Positions 9,296 to 20,000 of a stretch of 64,000 nt of DNA are shown in pieces. Source of the stretch: a virus; IMG/VR virus record IMGVR_UViG_3300008261_001864, positions 35,444 to 99,443 of that record; one strand, 5' to 3'. The position numbers and the translations under genes were made by a program. Numbering within the stretch: position 1 is the first letter of the stretch; every line of letters starts with the position of its first letter. Under the pieces are notes generated by a model. That model saw only the letters and a program-made list of their open reading frames with translations, was not told the origin of the DNA and did not search any database.

Positions 9296-12200
9296 CTATC
9301 CCGCCCGATAGGTGACGGTGAAGTTGCCGAGATCGAGGTACTCGACCTCGGACCCGTAAACGTCGTGCGGCCCCTTGTCGCCTCGCACACGGTAGGAAAC
9401 GCTGTAGGAGTGGTTGGCCGGAACATCGGGCACCACACCGGCCCCCGAGATCGACACCAAGACCTTGTTGGCGACCGTCGCCGCTGTCGTGACGTCGGTG
9501 AAGCCAGGCAGCACCGCGCCAGAGTTTCCAATGATGTAGGCTTGGTTCGGCTGACTCCCCACCAAGAGCAGGTTGTCCACCAGCGTGAGAGCGATGTCGT
9601 CTTGAAAGACCCCTCGGTGTTCCGTCGCTAGACCACCCCCATCCGTCGTGGGGTAGTTGAGGGCGTCGTTCAACAGATAGACCCGCTGACCACCGGCATC
9701 GAGGCCCGCTATGTAGGTGCTGCTCGACAACACCTGCTCGCGGAGGATGAGAGCGCCGTCCGCATACGCCATACGGGCCAGAGGTACCACCTCGTAGTCA
9801 ACGCCGCTTGTCCCGTCGATGGCCTTGATGACGTCCGACTGAGCGACACCCTGCCCGATCACACGGCTGTTGAGTTCCACGCTCAGGTTGGCACGAACCA
9901 AGGGGTCCACCTTGTCCTTGGCGGCACCCGACTTCAACTGAACAGTTGTCTCGATTTCTACCGAGTTGACGATGGCCTGCTTGGCAAGGACGTCGGCCGT
10001 CGCATGACGGCGGTTGTTCAACACCGTCTGGAACTGCTGGAGCAGGTCATTCACCACATAGGTGACGGTGAAGTTCTCGTCCTTGGTGTAGTCCACGACG
10101 ACAGGCTGGCCCGTCAGGATGGTGGAGGCCGAGGTACGGACAATGTTGATGGGAGTACGGTCGGTCCCGCCCACGATCTCGAAGTCCACCCCCACCGTGT
10201 ACTCGATGGAGCGATCCGAGTTGAACACGCGGACTGTGTTGGTGTTGATGCCGATGCTATCCAGAGGCTCCTGCACGAACCCGATGAGGACGTGCGCCTC
10301 GTCGTTCACGAGAATCTGAGAGCCTGCGGGCTTACCGTTCGCTTGAACGACCGAGAGGTAGTCCTTGGCCGCCGTACTCTCGCCTTGCAGGAGGGGGTCC
10401 TCCAGCCGGTACAGGTTGAAGTTGACGGACGCATCTAGGGCACCCGAGGACTCACCGACCACCGATGTCACTCGACGGACGGGCTGTAGGCTGGGAATGA
10501 ACTGGTTTTCCGAACGGAACCGATAATCCGCGTACACCACGTCATCGAGCGTCGTGACGGGCTGCGCGATGGAGGTGTTGAGCCGGAAGGTCTGGAAGTC
10601 GATGACCTGCACACCCGAGAGGTCATAGTCGGCACCAAGGGTGGCGTTCCGCACCCCGTATCCTTGGGTGGGGTCATTGAGCATCTCGATGATGGGCGTC
10701 GTGGCCGTCACACGAGAGTCCAGAACTCGGAACGTCAGGGTTGTCAGGTCCACGAGGCTGCATTGGATGTTCTGGGCGAGGTTGAACGAGAACGAGAACT
10801 TCTCCGTGACCTGCCGCTCTCGGAGGCCCTGGACCCAGACATCGACCTTGCCGCCGATGTGCTTCTTGCGAACTTCGTCCCAATCCCGCATCATCAGGCG
10901 GTCGCCCGACTTCACAACCTTTGACTTGATGATGCCGACCTGCTCGGCCGCCGTCTGGTAGTAGCCGTTTTCCGTGCCCGTATCGACGGAGACAAACGCC
11001 AACATACAGCGGGTGGCAAGGTCATAGTTCGATTCAACGTCGGTCCCGCCCACCAGTGACTCGACGTTCGTGACGGATAGTCCCGAGACGCCGCTGTTGC
11101 CAGTGATGGAGCCAGGCGGCACGTTCCCATCGGCTCCGGGGTTGAGGGCGGCGACGTCCGCAACCACCTCGTACCGCTTGGTTGTGTAGTTGTAGAAGGC
11201 TTCCGCGTTTGCAGCGGGTAGGATGTAGGAGCCGCCCACGCGGAACGAGGTGGCTACCCCGGCAGCTTTCAACTCGACGCCCGCTGGGATGATGATGTCG
11301 ATGGAGGGTTTAGAGGTGGTGTAGAACACCACCTGCCCCACCGCAGACCGACCGCCCAGACGTGCCTTGTTGACGTTCCGCGCCAGCTTGTCGAACTGGA
11401 GGTCGATCAGGTTTTGAACCGCCCTGTCCGAAGTGTACCCAAGTGCCGATCTCAGGGCGTACTTGTAGGGGCTGGTCAACACCGCGTCACTTGTCTCGCC
11501 CCCCAGCGCGTTGTCCATCTGCATGAGGGTCAAGAAACTCTGGCTGCGGTGAACGAAGTCCATCAGAAACCAGAGACGCTCGGCCTCCGAGGCGAACGGG
11601 TCAATGCTGACATCGCGGGTGGTCGAGCCAGGGATGAGGCTGATCTCGTTGTTGACCCTCCCAACGTAGTTGATGTAGTCGGTGACGATGGCCGTCTGGG
11701 TTCGGTTGGGTAGGTCGATGACGCCCGTATCAACCAGCAGGGGAGCGCCCAGCACCTCTTGGGAAAAGGGCGACTCGAACTCCGTGTTGGTGGACTTGTC
11801 GAAGTAGACGGTGGTGACGACGTAGTAGAGGGGGTCTGTGTCGGGCACGCCGTTCCACTGGTCGGCGTTGATGATCCCTAGACCGCCGCCCCGATAGTGC
11901 GTGAACTTCGTATAGGTGACGAGGTTGTACGCCTCGACGGTGCCCTTGAAGCGGACGTCGGCATAGCTGCGGGACAGGTCGATGGTCTGATTGAGCGGAA
12001 CCGCAAGTTCGTTCCCAAACTCATCCATTTCCGTGAGCCGGATGTTCAGCAGATAATGATTGCTGTCGGACCACGACGTTGCGACGGGAAAGGTATCGGT
12101 AACGAAGTCCTCATAGACGTCTCCCGTCATGGGGAGTGGGGCTTCATTGACCTTGTAGTACCCCGTCTTGCCAGCGGGGGTCTTGGACGCATAGACGTTG

Positions 12201-12652
12201 TAGCCGATAAACACCTTCTGGTAGAGAATCTCGATCCCTCGGGACACCAGCAGATCGACCCCGCCTCGACGCCGTGCGACCTTCAATCCTGTGGGGATCG
12301 TCGTGGCAGCGTTGAAGGCGTCCGAGGTATCTACCTGGGTGATGGTCGCCGTCGAGGTTCCCGACACCCCGCCGATGATGTCGATGGCCCGAAAGGCTAC
12401 CGTGTTGATGCCTGGGCTAAGGATAAACCCCGAGGAGTACGCGGCAGGGTTGGGGAACGAGAAGGTGTTGAGTTCGATCTTGAGCAGGTTGGGGTCGGTT
12501 ACGAACGCCCCACCGTTCACCGACACCTGTAGGGCGACGGTATCCGTCGTGACGGTACCCCTGATGACAACGGCCTCTTGGTTGGTGGTGAAGTTGAGGG
12601 CCGTCGTGTAGCCGGAACCGTCTCGTGCTTCTAGCTGGGGCGCGGTAGCCAT
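9296..12652 (-). CDS. Baseplate J-like wedge protein
   Basis: 1118 residues, several times longer than P2 gpJ (about 300). Residues 20-105 form an Ig-like domain (VVIRGTV, INTVAFRAIDIIGG). The J core lies around residues 410-650, with the diagnostic IPAGVELKAAG at 455-465, the VPPGSITG turn near 511 and GGTDVESNYDLATR at 535-548. The C-terminal half repeats 'VNDxx/DYxV' beta segments found in other large baseplate proteins here. J proteins form the wedges around the hub and trigger sheath contraction. The start is ATG with a TAA-ACG-ATG junction to the preceding gene. The extra N- and C-terminal domains suggest a large baseplate periphery. Confidence 0.88.
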   Translation of the reverse strand: MATAPQLEARDGSGYTTALNFTTNQEAVVIRGTVTTDTVALQVSVNGGAFVTDPNLLKIELNTFSFPNPAAYSSGFILSPGINTVAFRAIDIIGGVSGTSTATITQVDTSDAFNAATTIPTGLKVARRRGGVDLLVSRGIEILYQKVFIGYNVYASKTPAGKTGYYKVNEAPLPMTGDVYEDFVTDTFPVATSWSDSNHYLLNIRLTEMDEFGNELAVPLNQTIDLSRSYADVRFKGTVEAYNLVTYTKFTHYRGGGLGIINADQWNGVPDTDPLYYVVTTVYFDKSTNTEFESPFSQEVLGAPLLVDTGVIDLPNRTQTAIVTDYINYVGRVNNEISLIPGSTTRDVSIDPFASEAERLWFLMDFVHRSQSFLTLMQMDNALGGETSDAVLTSPYKYALRSALGYTSDRAVQNLIDLQFDKLARNVNKARLGGRSAVGQVVFYTTSKPSIDIIIPAGVELKAAGVATSFRVGGSYILPAANAEAFYNYTTKRYEVVADVAALNPGADGNVPPGSITGNSGVSGLSVTNVESLVGGTDVESNYDLATRCMLAFVSVDTGTENGYYQTAAEQVGIIKSKVVKSGDRLMMRDWDEVRKKHIGGKVDVWVQGLRERQVTEKFSFSFNLAQNIQCSLVDLTTLTFRVLDSRVTATTPIIEMLNDPTQGYGVRNATLGADYDLSGVQVIDFQTFRLNTSIAQPVTTLDDVVYADYRFRSENQFIPSLQPVRRVTSVVGESSGALDASVNFNLYRLEDPLLQGESTAAKDYLSVVQANGKPAGSQILVNDEAHVLIGFVQEPLDSIGINTNTVRVFNSDRSIEYTVGVDFEIVGGTDRTPINIVRTSASTILTGQPVVVDYTKDENFTVTYVVNDLLQQFQTVLNNRRHATADVLAKQAIVNSVEIETTVQLKSGAAKDKVDPLVRANLSVELNSRVIGQGVAQSDVIKAIDGTSGVDYEVVPLARMAYADGALILREQVLSSSTYIAGLDAGGQRVYLLNDALNYPTTDGGGLATEHRGVFQDDIALTLVDNLLLVGSQPNQAYIIGNSGAVLPGFTDVTTAATVANKVLVSISGAGVVPDVPANHSYSVSYRVRGDKGPHDVYGSEVEYLDLGNFTVTYRAG

Positions 12653-12655
12653 CGT

Positions 12656-13795
12656 TTATCCTGTGAGGACGTAGTTCCGAAGGGACTGTCGGAGTATCCC
12701 CTGCTGTTGTGTGGAGCCAAGTAAATCCTGCGGCTCTGGGATGCGGATGCCTCGGTCGATCACGATGTTCCTGCCCGAACGGTTCTGTACGGTGATGTTT
12801 ACGAAAAAAACCGTAGGGTCGGTGTTGCTCTGGGAGACGTCCACCCCAAGGAGGCGATACGGGTACTCCTCGTCGGAGACTTCCTGCCCCACCGCTACCT
12901 CCTGCTGGCGCTTGATGGACTGCCAACGTCCAAACGCTCGGTAGATGTCGGAGACGATGAGGTTCTGGATGATGCCGCTGGCACCGATCTTCTGACCGAT
13001 CTGGTCGATGAGTCTTGTACCGTACCAGGTGTGGAAGGGGTTGGACCCTTCCTCAGTGTAGATGAGTTTCAAACACTCTTGGATGAGGAGGGCTTCATCC
13101 CTCACCTCCACGGTCCCGCCCGTCCGTGTGTACCGCCAATCGTTCTCCACCCCCGTCCCCGCACATCGGCGGCATTGTTGCTGGAAGGTTGTGTAGGACA
13201 GTTGGAAGAAGTCTTTGCCCCCTCGAAGGGGGCGATCAAAGATGATGAAGCGATAGGGCAGCCCTTCAACGGTGCTTTCGTCGTTCACCAAGGCCCACGG
13301 CGGCAGCAGGTCCTTGCCCCTGTAGTCCACGTTGGCGGCGATCCCAAGGGTGGCAGCGACCGTGCTGGTGGTAGGCACGAACAGGCTGGCCGATGCCCCC
13401 TTGTGGATGCTCTCGCAAGAGAGCCGCCCATTCATGTTCGAGAACATGGCTCCGATACGGGCCTCGTTCAAGATGCGAACGAGGTTGTCCGTGGTCATGC
13501 TGGAGTTGGCTGGAAGGGTAACCTCTCGAAGGGCCGTCTGGTTGAGCCGCACCCTAAACAGGTCATTGACCCCCGTTTGGATGCGGAAGGGACCAGCACG
13601 AGTTCCCGTCATGGTGGGTGGGGTCTGCACGCCCGTTGAGGGCACCTCGATCTCACCGTTCAACACCACTTTGACTTGATTGCCCGCAGCGATGCTGGCG
13701 GCTGGCGCGAGGGTCTGGTAATCGTCCGAGAGGTAAATGGCCTCGTTGACGATCCCATGCTGGCAAACCTGGTCGATCTGGCGGTCATAACTCAT
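12656..13795 (-). CDS. Baseplate protein with gp25-like C-terminal domain
   Basis: 379 residues. The C-terminal region (about 229-350) begins EALLIQECLKLIYTEEGSNP, then has WYGTRLIDQIGQKI and a long strand ending FFVNITVQNRSG. This fits the gp25/GpW family of baseplate wedge proteins that sit beside baseplate J. A CRRCAGTG motif near residues 208-215 resembles a single zinc-binding knuckle, although a partner pair is not obvious. Residues 68-152 carry a module (GPFRIQTGVNDLFRVRLN) that is also present in the sheath protein. The ATG overlaps the preceding stop as ATGA. The wedge assignment is moderately supported; the module origin is inferred. Confidence 0.62.
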   Translation of the reverse strand: MSYDRQIDQVCQHGIVNEAIYLSDDYQTLAPAASIAAGNQVKVVLNGEIEVPSTGVQTPPTMTGTRAGPFRIQTGVNDLFRVRLNQTALREVTLPANSSMTTDNLVRILNEARIGAMFSNMNGRLSCESIHKGASASLFVPTTSTVAATLGIAANVDYRGKDLLPPWALVNDESTVEGLPYRFIIFDRPLRGGKDFFQLSYTTFQQQCRRCAGTGVENDWRYTRTGGTVEVRDEALLIQECLKLIYTEEGSNPFHTWYGTRLIDQIGQKIGASGIIQNLIVSDIYRAFGRWQSIKRQQEVAVGQEVSDEEYPYRLLGVDVSQSNTDPTVFFVNITVQNRSGRNIVIDRGIRIPEPQDLLGSTQQQGILRQSLRNYVLTG

Positions 13796-14559
13796 GCCAA
13801 CCCTTCCTCGTCGCCTGTCACACCGGCAGGGATGAATCCACCGTCGTCGCGGCCCGCCACACCCGGCTCGACCTGCGGGAGCGTCGTGCCCCTCTTGGAA
13901 TACGGTAGGAAAGGAGCATAAACGGACTTACCGTGGGGGTCCCTGCCCTTGTCGTCGTAGATGGCAAGGTAGTTGTCGTTGGTCAGCAACTCGCTTATCT
14001 TGGTGGCAACCCACTCAAGTGACCCTTCGGTGTCGGCTGGCTGCTGGATGGACGCCAGCAACTCCAGTTCGGCGTCCAGTTGGTCCACATAGTCGATGAC
14101 CCGTCGAATCTTCCGCTCCAGATACTCCCGCCGATAGTGAAGGGCTGGGTGCATCCACTCACGGGCCGTTCGGATGTACTCCGCAGAGGCGCTGTCTCGC
14201 AGACCCTTGCCGCCCACCACCTCCCCGTTCGACATATACTGAGCGGGCGAGGTGTCGGTACCAGCCACCAAAAAGACGGACTGCGCCCGTGTCCGCACCT
14301 GTAGGTCGAACTTGACGTCGCCCCCCAGAGCCTCGTAGGCCGCCACCAGACCCCCGATGTACGTCGAGGTCGAACTAGAGGCCGAGTAAGCGGTAGGGAC
14401 CCCGCCCCCGTCGTAAGTGAAGGTGAGGGACCCTGCCCGCAGCTTCTCGTAGTTGAGGTGTGCGACTCGACCCGAGATGTCGGCAAACTGCGATCTGGCG
14501 AACGTCATGAAGCGGTCGAACTGGCTCTTGTTGAACGTGCCGAGAAAGTCAAAAGCCAT
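13792..14559 (-). CDS. Baseplate-associated protein, unknown
   Basis: 255 residues with an excellent TAGGAGG site before the ATG. The N-terminal part is mixed, including SGRVAHLNYEKLRAGSLTFTY. The middle is helical, with HYRREYLERKIRRVIDYVDQ and a leucine/glutamate-rich stretch to about residue 165. The C-terminus is acidic and glycine-rich and probably flexible. It sits between the gp25-like gene and a 759-residue structural gene, inside the baseplate cluster. No catalytic motif is visible. I do not recognise the family; a baseplate or assembly role is inferred from position and from ATGA coupling to the next gene. Confidence 0.55.
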   Translation of the reverse strand: MAFDFLGTFNKSQFDRFMTFARSQFADISGRVAHLNYEKLRAGSLTFTYDGGGVPTAYSASSSTSTYIGGLVAAYEALGGDVKFDLQVRTRAQSVFLVAGTDTSPAQYMSNGEVVGGKGLRDSASAEYIRTAREWMHPALHYRREYLERKIRRVIDYVDQLDAELELLASIQQPADTEGSLEWVATKISELLTNDNYLAIYDDKGRDPHGKSVYAPFLPYSKRGTTLPQVEPGVAGRDDGGFIPAGVTGDEEGLA

Positions 14560-14568
14560 CGCAGCCTC

Positions 14569-16848
14569 CTAGCCACCAAAGATCATCTTGAAAGCCGTCG
14601 CAAAGCCCGCAACGTCGGGTGCCGCATAGGCAAAGCAGGCACCACACGTCATCCCGTCGGCCGCGTTGCTCTTGGGCTTCTGTCCCTGCGCGTTGTCAAC
14701 CGCGCTGTACCACTCGTCCACACCACCTGTGATGTTGGCCGCCGCCAACAGGTAGAATCCGAACGAGAGGGACTCGATCCAATCTATGATCTCAATGATG
14801 AACTGTATCCATTTCTCAAGAACGTCGATCTTTGCGTTCACCGTGTCGATGAAGTCCTTGACGTCTTGAATGATGCCTTTGTAGGCGTCCACCAACGCCT
14901 GAGCCTTGTCGGCCAAGTCATAGAGCATCTTGGAGGACCACGGGATCATGTCGTCCAAGATGGAGATACGCTGCCAATCTGGGGGCACCCCTTGGTAGGA
15001 TAGACCCCGAACGAAGTTCACAGCGGCGAGGACGTTCTTGCGAACGTTCTTGTCGTCATACGCCCACGCAAACGTGACCGCATCATCCCGCTTGGCCGTG
15101 GCATTGAAGCCCGTGCCATCGACCTCGGCGCGGGTAAGCCTTTGCACAAGGGCCAGCGGCGTCGAGAACGACGCCAGATTGTTGGGGGATGTCCTCAACT
15201 CAGCCTGTGCGGGGGGACCGAACGGCAAAGGACCCGTCATGAGTTGCTTGAAACTCTCTGCGAACCCACCACCACCGCCTTCGAGCGCCGCATAGGTGTA
15301 GCGGTTCATGAGCCGAGCGGCCTTCACCCGATAGTTGGTGGAGGTCCACGGGGCCATCATGCCCTGCACGCTTATGGCCGCAGGGTTGATGTTCTTGTCG
15401 GGCACGGGCGGGTAGCTTTTGAGGTTGTATGCCTGACCACCGAACTGCGACATCGTGCCCTTGCCGATGTCGGAAACCTGGTAGCCCGGCAGGGGGTCGC
15501 CCTTGTCGTCGAACGCCGGATCGTACAGGATGTTCCCTTGATCGTCGGTGGCGACCACACCGCCAACCTTCTTCGGCTTGAGTTCAAGGTCGAGGTGGAA
15601 CCCAAGCGAGAAGGCCGCCAAAAACAGCGACCGAAACGCCTCCATGACGTCAAACTCGGTTGGGAGGGTGGGGTAGATGGCCTGCTGGATGGGGGTCGGC
15701 AACCCCATCACGAGATTGGTGCCCGCGTACTTGTAGTTGTAAATCCCCGTCGCGGGGTTCCTTTCCACGGTCCCAGCCTTGAGCGTCCCCCAAGACTCGG
15801 AGTCTTTGCGGTCAATACCAAGTTCCCCACTGAAAGCCCGCACCCGATACCAATATGTCTTGTCTCGTTCTATGCCGTTGTCGGTGAACCGCCACTTCCC
15901 CAGCACGTCGAAAAACTTGACCCAAAACCCCGACGTATCCCTCGTCATCACGAAAGCGTCCTTGAAGAGGACGACGGGCTGCCCGTACTCGTCGAGAACT
16001 GGTGTCTTGGTCTTTATGGGCTGCTGGGTCCGAGGGTCACGCAGCCCTGTGTCCAGCATGGTGTAAACGATACCAGGCTTATCAAACGTGTCGATCAGGT
16101 CCTCGCTAGGGTACTCATCTGTCGATTCGATAAGCCAAGCGGGAGGGGTGAGAAAGGCTCCTCCCGTCTCAGCCATCAACCCCTCAAGAGCGTTATCGGC
16201 AGTCGGCACGGTTTGTCCGAGCGCCCACTCCAACGCAAAGGCTGGTTTCTCGATCTTGTTAGGGTCCTTAAAGAGTTCAGCCAGCCCGTCCACAATGTCG
16301 CCGTTGCGGTTGGATTGGCGCACCTTGAAGTTCACGGGAGCGGGGTAGGGAGGGATGACCTGACCCTCGTTACCCTTGAACAACTTTTGGAGTACCGTCC
16401 ACCCCTTCTGGATGCCAGGCCAACCGTTGGAGTCCACGACGACGAGGACGAACCCGCTGTTCGTCAAACCCGCCTGCGGCTTGGGTCGGTTGATGTCCTT
16501 GGCGTCCTGTAGCGAACCCTTCCACCGCTGGAGGAAGCCGGGCCAACCTCCACGCAGCCTCTTTAGCTGGGGATCGTTAGTGAAGTCGGGCAGCAGCAGC
16601 CACATATAGATGCCCGTCTGCCGCAGCGACTCCAAGATGGAGTTGATGGCTGCGACGAGGGCATCCACGAGGACTTTGATGGGGTTGCCGAGGTCCACCA
16701 AAAACGTCTTGATGGTGTTCAAGACGGCCTTGACGATCTCAAGGTAGTTCCCCAAGGTTTCGGCCACAGAGCGGGTCTGCTCCAGCAGGTCCTTGCCGGG
16801 GATGTAGTTCTCAACCGAGAAACTGAGCCAAGGGGTGGCGGCGGTCAT
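14569..16848 (-). CDS. Large baseplate structural protein, FN3-like segment
   Basis: 759 residues. The start region contains hydrophobic amphipathic helices (residues 25-80: LGNYLEIVKAVLNTIKTFL, ALVAAINSILESL), followed by a soluble beta region. Around residue 340, YWYRVRAFSGELG resembles the final strands of fibronectin type III domains. The C-terminal ~130 residues are helical (QALVDAYKGIIQDVKDFIDT) and strongly hydrophobic near IIEIIDWIESL, and end with a CGAC pair. It probably interacts with the membrane-facing or hub side of the baseplate. No homologue is recognised. The stop overlaps no gene, but the next ATG follows ten bases later with a good ribosome site. Confidence 0.55.
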   Translation of the reverse strand: MTAATPWLSFSVENYIPGKDLLEQTRSVAETLGNYLEIVKAVLNTIKTFLVDLGNPIKVLVDALVAAINSILESLRQTGIYMWLLLPDFTNDPQLKRLRGGWPGFLQRWKGSLQDAKDINRPKPQAGLTNSGFVLVVVDSNGWPGIQKGWTVLQKLFKGNEGQVIPPYPAPVNFKVRQSNRNGDIVDGLAELFKDPNKIEKPAFALEWALGQTVPTADNALEGLMAETGGAFLTPPAWLIESTDEYPSEDLIDTFDKPGIVYTMLDTGLRDPRTQQPIKTKTPVLDEYGQPVVLFKDAFVMTRDTSGFWVKFFDVLGKWRFTDNGIERDKTYWYRVRAFSGELGIDRKDSESWGTLKAGTVERNPATGIYNYKYAGTNLVMGLPTPIQQAIYPTLPTEFDVMEAFRSLFLAAFSLGFHLDLELKPKKVGGVVATDDQGNILYDPAFDDKGDPLPGYQVSDIGKGTMSQFGGQAYNLKSYPPVPDKNINPAAISVQGMMAPWTSTNYRVKAARLMNRYTYAALEGGGGGFAESFKQLMTGPLPFGPPAQAELRTSPNNLASFSTPLALVQRLTRAEVDGTGFNATAKRDDAVTFAWAYDDKNVRKNVLAAVNFVRGLSYQGVPPDWQRISILDDMIPWSSKMLYDLADKAQALVDAYKGIIQDVKDFIDTVNAKIDVLEKWIQFIIEIIDWIESLSFGFYLLAAANITGGVDEWYSAVDNAQGQKPKSNAADGMTCGACFAYAAPDVAGFATAFKMIFGG

Positions 16849-16851
16849 CGA

Positions 16852-17064
16852 CTAACTCCCGTACTTCAACTTTTCGAGTTTCCGCTGTAGCCGAGCAGCC
16901 TCAGATTCAGCGAGCGACTTTGAGACAAGGGCAATATCACGCAGCTTTGCGAAGATCGGCAACTCCTCACGGTACTGCCATTGTGGCTGCCCAGCGGGTT
17001 GTTCCTCCGCAGGGGGTTGTTCCTCCGCAGGGGTGGTCGCTTCATCCTTGGGGGTGTCCGTCAT
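16852..17064 (-). CDS. Small acidic proline-rich hypothetical protein
   Basis: 70 residues with a GGAGAC site before the ATG. The first 30 residues are low complexity with two copies of PAEEQP. The second half (LPIFAKLRDIALVSKSLAES) is a likely amphipathic helix ending in KLEKLKYGS. It lies between the 2055-residue and 759-residue baseplate genes with very short spacers (three and nine bases), so it is co-translated with them. Such small proteins in tail clusters can be assembly chaperones or linkers, but nothing here proves a role. Confidence 0.6.
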   Translation of the reverse strand: MTDTPKDEATTPAEEQPPAEEQPAGQPQWQYREELPIFAKLRDIALVSKSLAESEAARLQRKLEKLKYGS

Positions 17065-17073
17065 GCGCGTCTC

Positions 17074-20000
17074 CTACATGGAAGCCAGTTTGGTGAGGTT
17101 CTTCATCTGCTCGTCGAGGTCGGATAATCGCTTGGCCGCATAGCGATCCACCAGGTAAAGCAGACCTGTCTGGACGTTCACCCGTCCGTCGATCCAGATG
17201 AACCGCTTGTTGTATAGCTGGTCGCGGTCTTGGAGGATGAGGCTTATTTTGGTGGCCGGTCCCGTGGGACTCGCCAAGTAACCCTGCCGATCCGATAGGG
17301 CGTTGGAGCGGTTGGAGACGTCATCGCCCATCAACCTGTTGACGTAGGTGAAGGCGGCGTCGGGACCCGCCACGACAGAGGTTTGGTCAAGCAGGGCTGT
17401 CCATGTGTTGGCTGCGGCCCCCCAATCCTGTGAGGCGTGCAGGACGCCAAGAAGGTCCCGCAGGCTGCTCACCGAGAGGCCGAACACGTTGACGAGACGG
17501 TAGGTGACGTTACCCGCCGTAGGAAACGGAACGTCACACGTTAGGGTCTGGGGGGTAACTGCCGTGACAGCATAGACGCCACGGTTGTCGCCACTCTCGA
17601 CGTACACGAAACAGCCGACGGCGATGTTGGCGGCCTCAAAGTCGAACGAGGCATCGGTGAGGTCGGAGCCGTTGACCGCGCCCGTGCGCGTGGTTGTCGT
17701 GAGAAGGTCGGTGAGAATACCGTCCGTGCCCTTGGCGGGGTTGCCGTCAAGGAACCGCTGGATCGCCAACACCTCGGAATCCACACCGCCAGCGGGGCTG
17801 TTGTTGGTGAGGACAAACGGCTTGACCTTGTTGGCGGCGATCTTGGGGGCGACCCACAACTGCGAAGTCGAGAGGTGGTTGGAGACGCGGAACGTGCAAG
17901 TGCTGGGGGTGCCAATAAACGACACGGGGTAGTCAAGGGTTGCCGTCGTCGAGTTAGGCTTAGTGACGATCTGCCTCCGCTTCCCAGCGTTGACGTGAGT
18001 GGGGTCGGTAAAGATGACGGTGTGGCCTATGGCGGCCGATGCCAAGGCTGCCCCCGAGATCAAAGTAGAAGAAGAAATCGTGCAGGTCCCAGAGGCAACG
18101 TTCGGGGCGCTGGTGATGAGAACAGTCTCGGCACCGCTGGTGGTGGGAAAGGGAGGGTCCACCGTTAGCGTTGTCGCGGTGAGGGCGGTGATGAGTCGCC
18201 ACCCAGCCCCCGCATTGGGGCCGGTCATGAACCGAACGATGTCGTACTGCTGGGGGGCTGGCGTCCCAAACCCTCCCGTGCGAGTCAGGGAGTTCGTGAA
18301 GTTCAATGCAACACCTGGGATGGTGTTGGTGGTTGTGGTGGAGATGGCGAGGGTTTGAACGGCGGCGTACTCCTCGTCAACGTAGGTCTGCTCACACTCG
18401 AAGGTGCGGGTCTGGATAGGCAGGCCCATGTCGTTGATGTCCGACTCGGCCAGACCGTCGAGGGCGGGAAGCCTGTAGGGTTCCGTCCGCTTGTTGACGA
18501 GATACACCGACTTGCACTCGACGAACTCGTTGGTGAGCGGAGGATCGTTGAAGTAAAAAAAGTTGTTGGAGTACAGCAGGGTCCCTGTGGCCTTTACGAG
18601 GGACGCCTCGAACTGCTTTTGGAACACGGTGTCGGTGGGGTCCAGCGAGATGGTGGCCCCTCGGGGGATGGCCGTCGTCACCGCTGGGGTGACGGTCAGC
18701 GCCGTGCCCGTCGGATCGACCGTCACCGTCCCTGTGTAGGTGGGGAGCGCGGTCCCGAGGACGGTCACGAGAACCTTCATGTCCTTCTTAAAGCCGGGCC
18801 GGAAAAACACGCTGGTCCCTGTGGCGTTATCGACGGGGATCGTTGTCGCACCCGCAGGGACGTAAGCGGTGATGAGGGCGCGTGGAAACCGCCTGTAGTA
18901 GGACTCAACCAACGAGTCGATGTCGGACGTCCCGAAACTCAGGATAGGGTCGCCGTCCTTGATGTCTGCGGTGTCGGAACCTGCAAACGTGGCGTTGAAG
19001 ATGTGGTCCTTGTAGGTCGGGTACAGGCGCGAGACGGTGCTGGGCAGGTACATCTTGGTGTATCGCGGCGTTTCCACCCACCAGATGAACCCGCCGATGA
19101 CCCACTCTTTTTTGTAGAATAACTGATCGTCGATGTCGTTCGTGACGTCGGCGTAAAGGTCACGCGGGGGGTTGTCCACCTTGCCGTCAAAGCGAAACCG
19201 TCCGCTGTCCGCACCGACGAGCCGACCGTCGAAACTCTGTATGGCATCCTCAAGGTGGTTGATGCTGTCGTTGGAATACTTGAGGAACCGGCGAGCCACG
19301 AGGTCCATGTTGGAGGTGTGGGCCTCTTTGTAGAAGATGGACTCGCGCCCTTGCCCTGGCAGCCCTGGGCTGCTGGGCGCGTTTTCGGTGCGGGGGCCAT
19401 AGCTGGGGGCTGATCCCTGCGCCTGTGCGGCGAAGTACGCGGTGACCTCACCACGGAAGTTCGTGAGGGTTTCAACACGGAAGTAGAAGGTGTCGGCGCT
19501 CCAGATGGTGTACTCCATCTTGAGTACCTGTCCCAGCATCCCGTTGGGTTCTTCGTCCGACGTCGTGTTCGGAACGATGCCGTGCGTGTAGGTGTACTTG
19601 AGACGGCTGGCGGGCTTCACCGACACGTTGCCCAGGTAGCAGATGCCCACCTCGTCGGCCCCTGACAGGGGCGGGTCAAAGTTGACGATGCCCGCGCTGT
19701 CGATCCCGTAACTGACAAACTGACCAATCTTCCCGCTCGCCTTTCGGAAGATACCGTAGGGCTGAGACAACACGGGAGGCAGCAGCGTAGCGGCCCGTGT
19801 GTCACCGTCCTCACGGATGGTTCGGATGGATCGCTTCAAGATGGCTGTGGCAGGAGCGTACTGACGTTGAGCGTTGCTGGTAAGCTGTACCTCGGTCCAC
19901 CCATTGAGGAACTTGGTCCCCACCACAAGGTAGTAGTCAGAGAATGTGTGGGTCCCGTCGGTGAACAGCAGGACGATGCCTGGGACGTAAACGGACGTCT

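Noticed and set aside
15142-16512. 456-residue plus-strand frame
   Set aside because: Shadow of the 759-residue gene; no start context and no recognisable domains.
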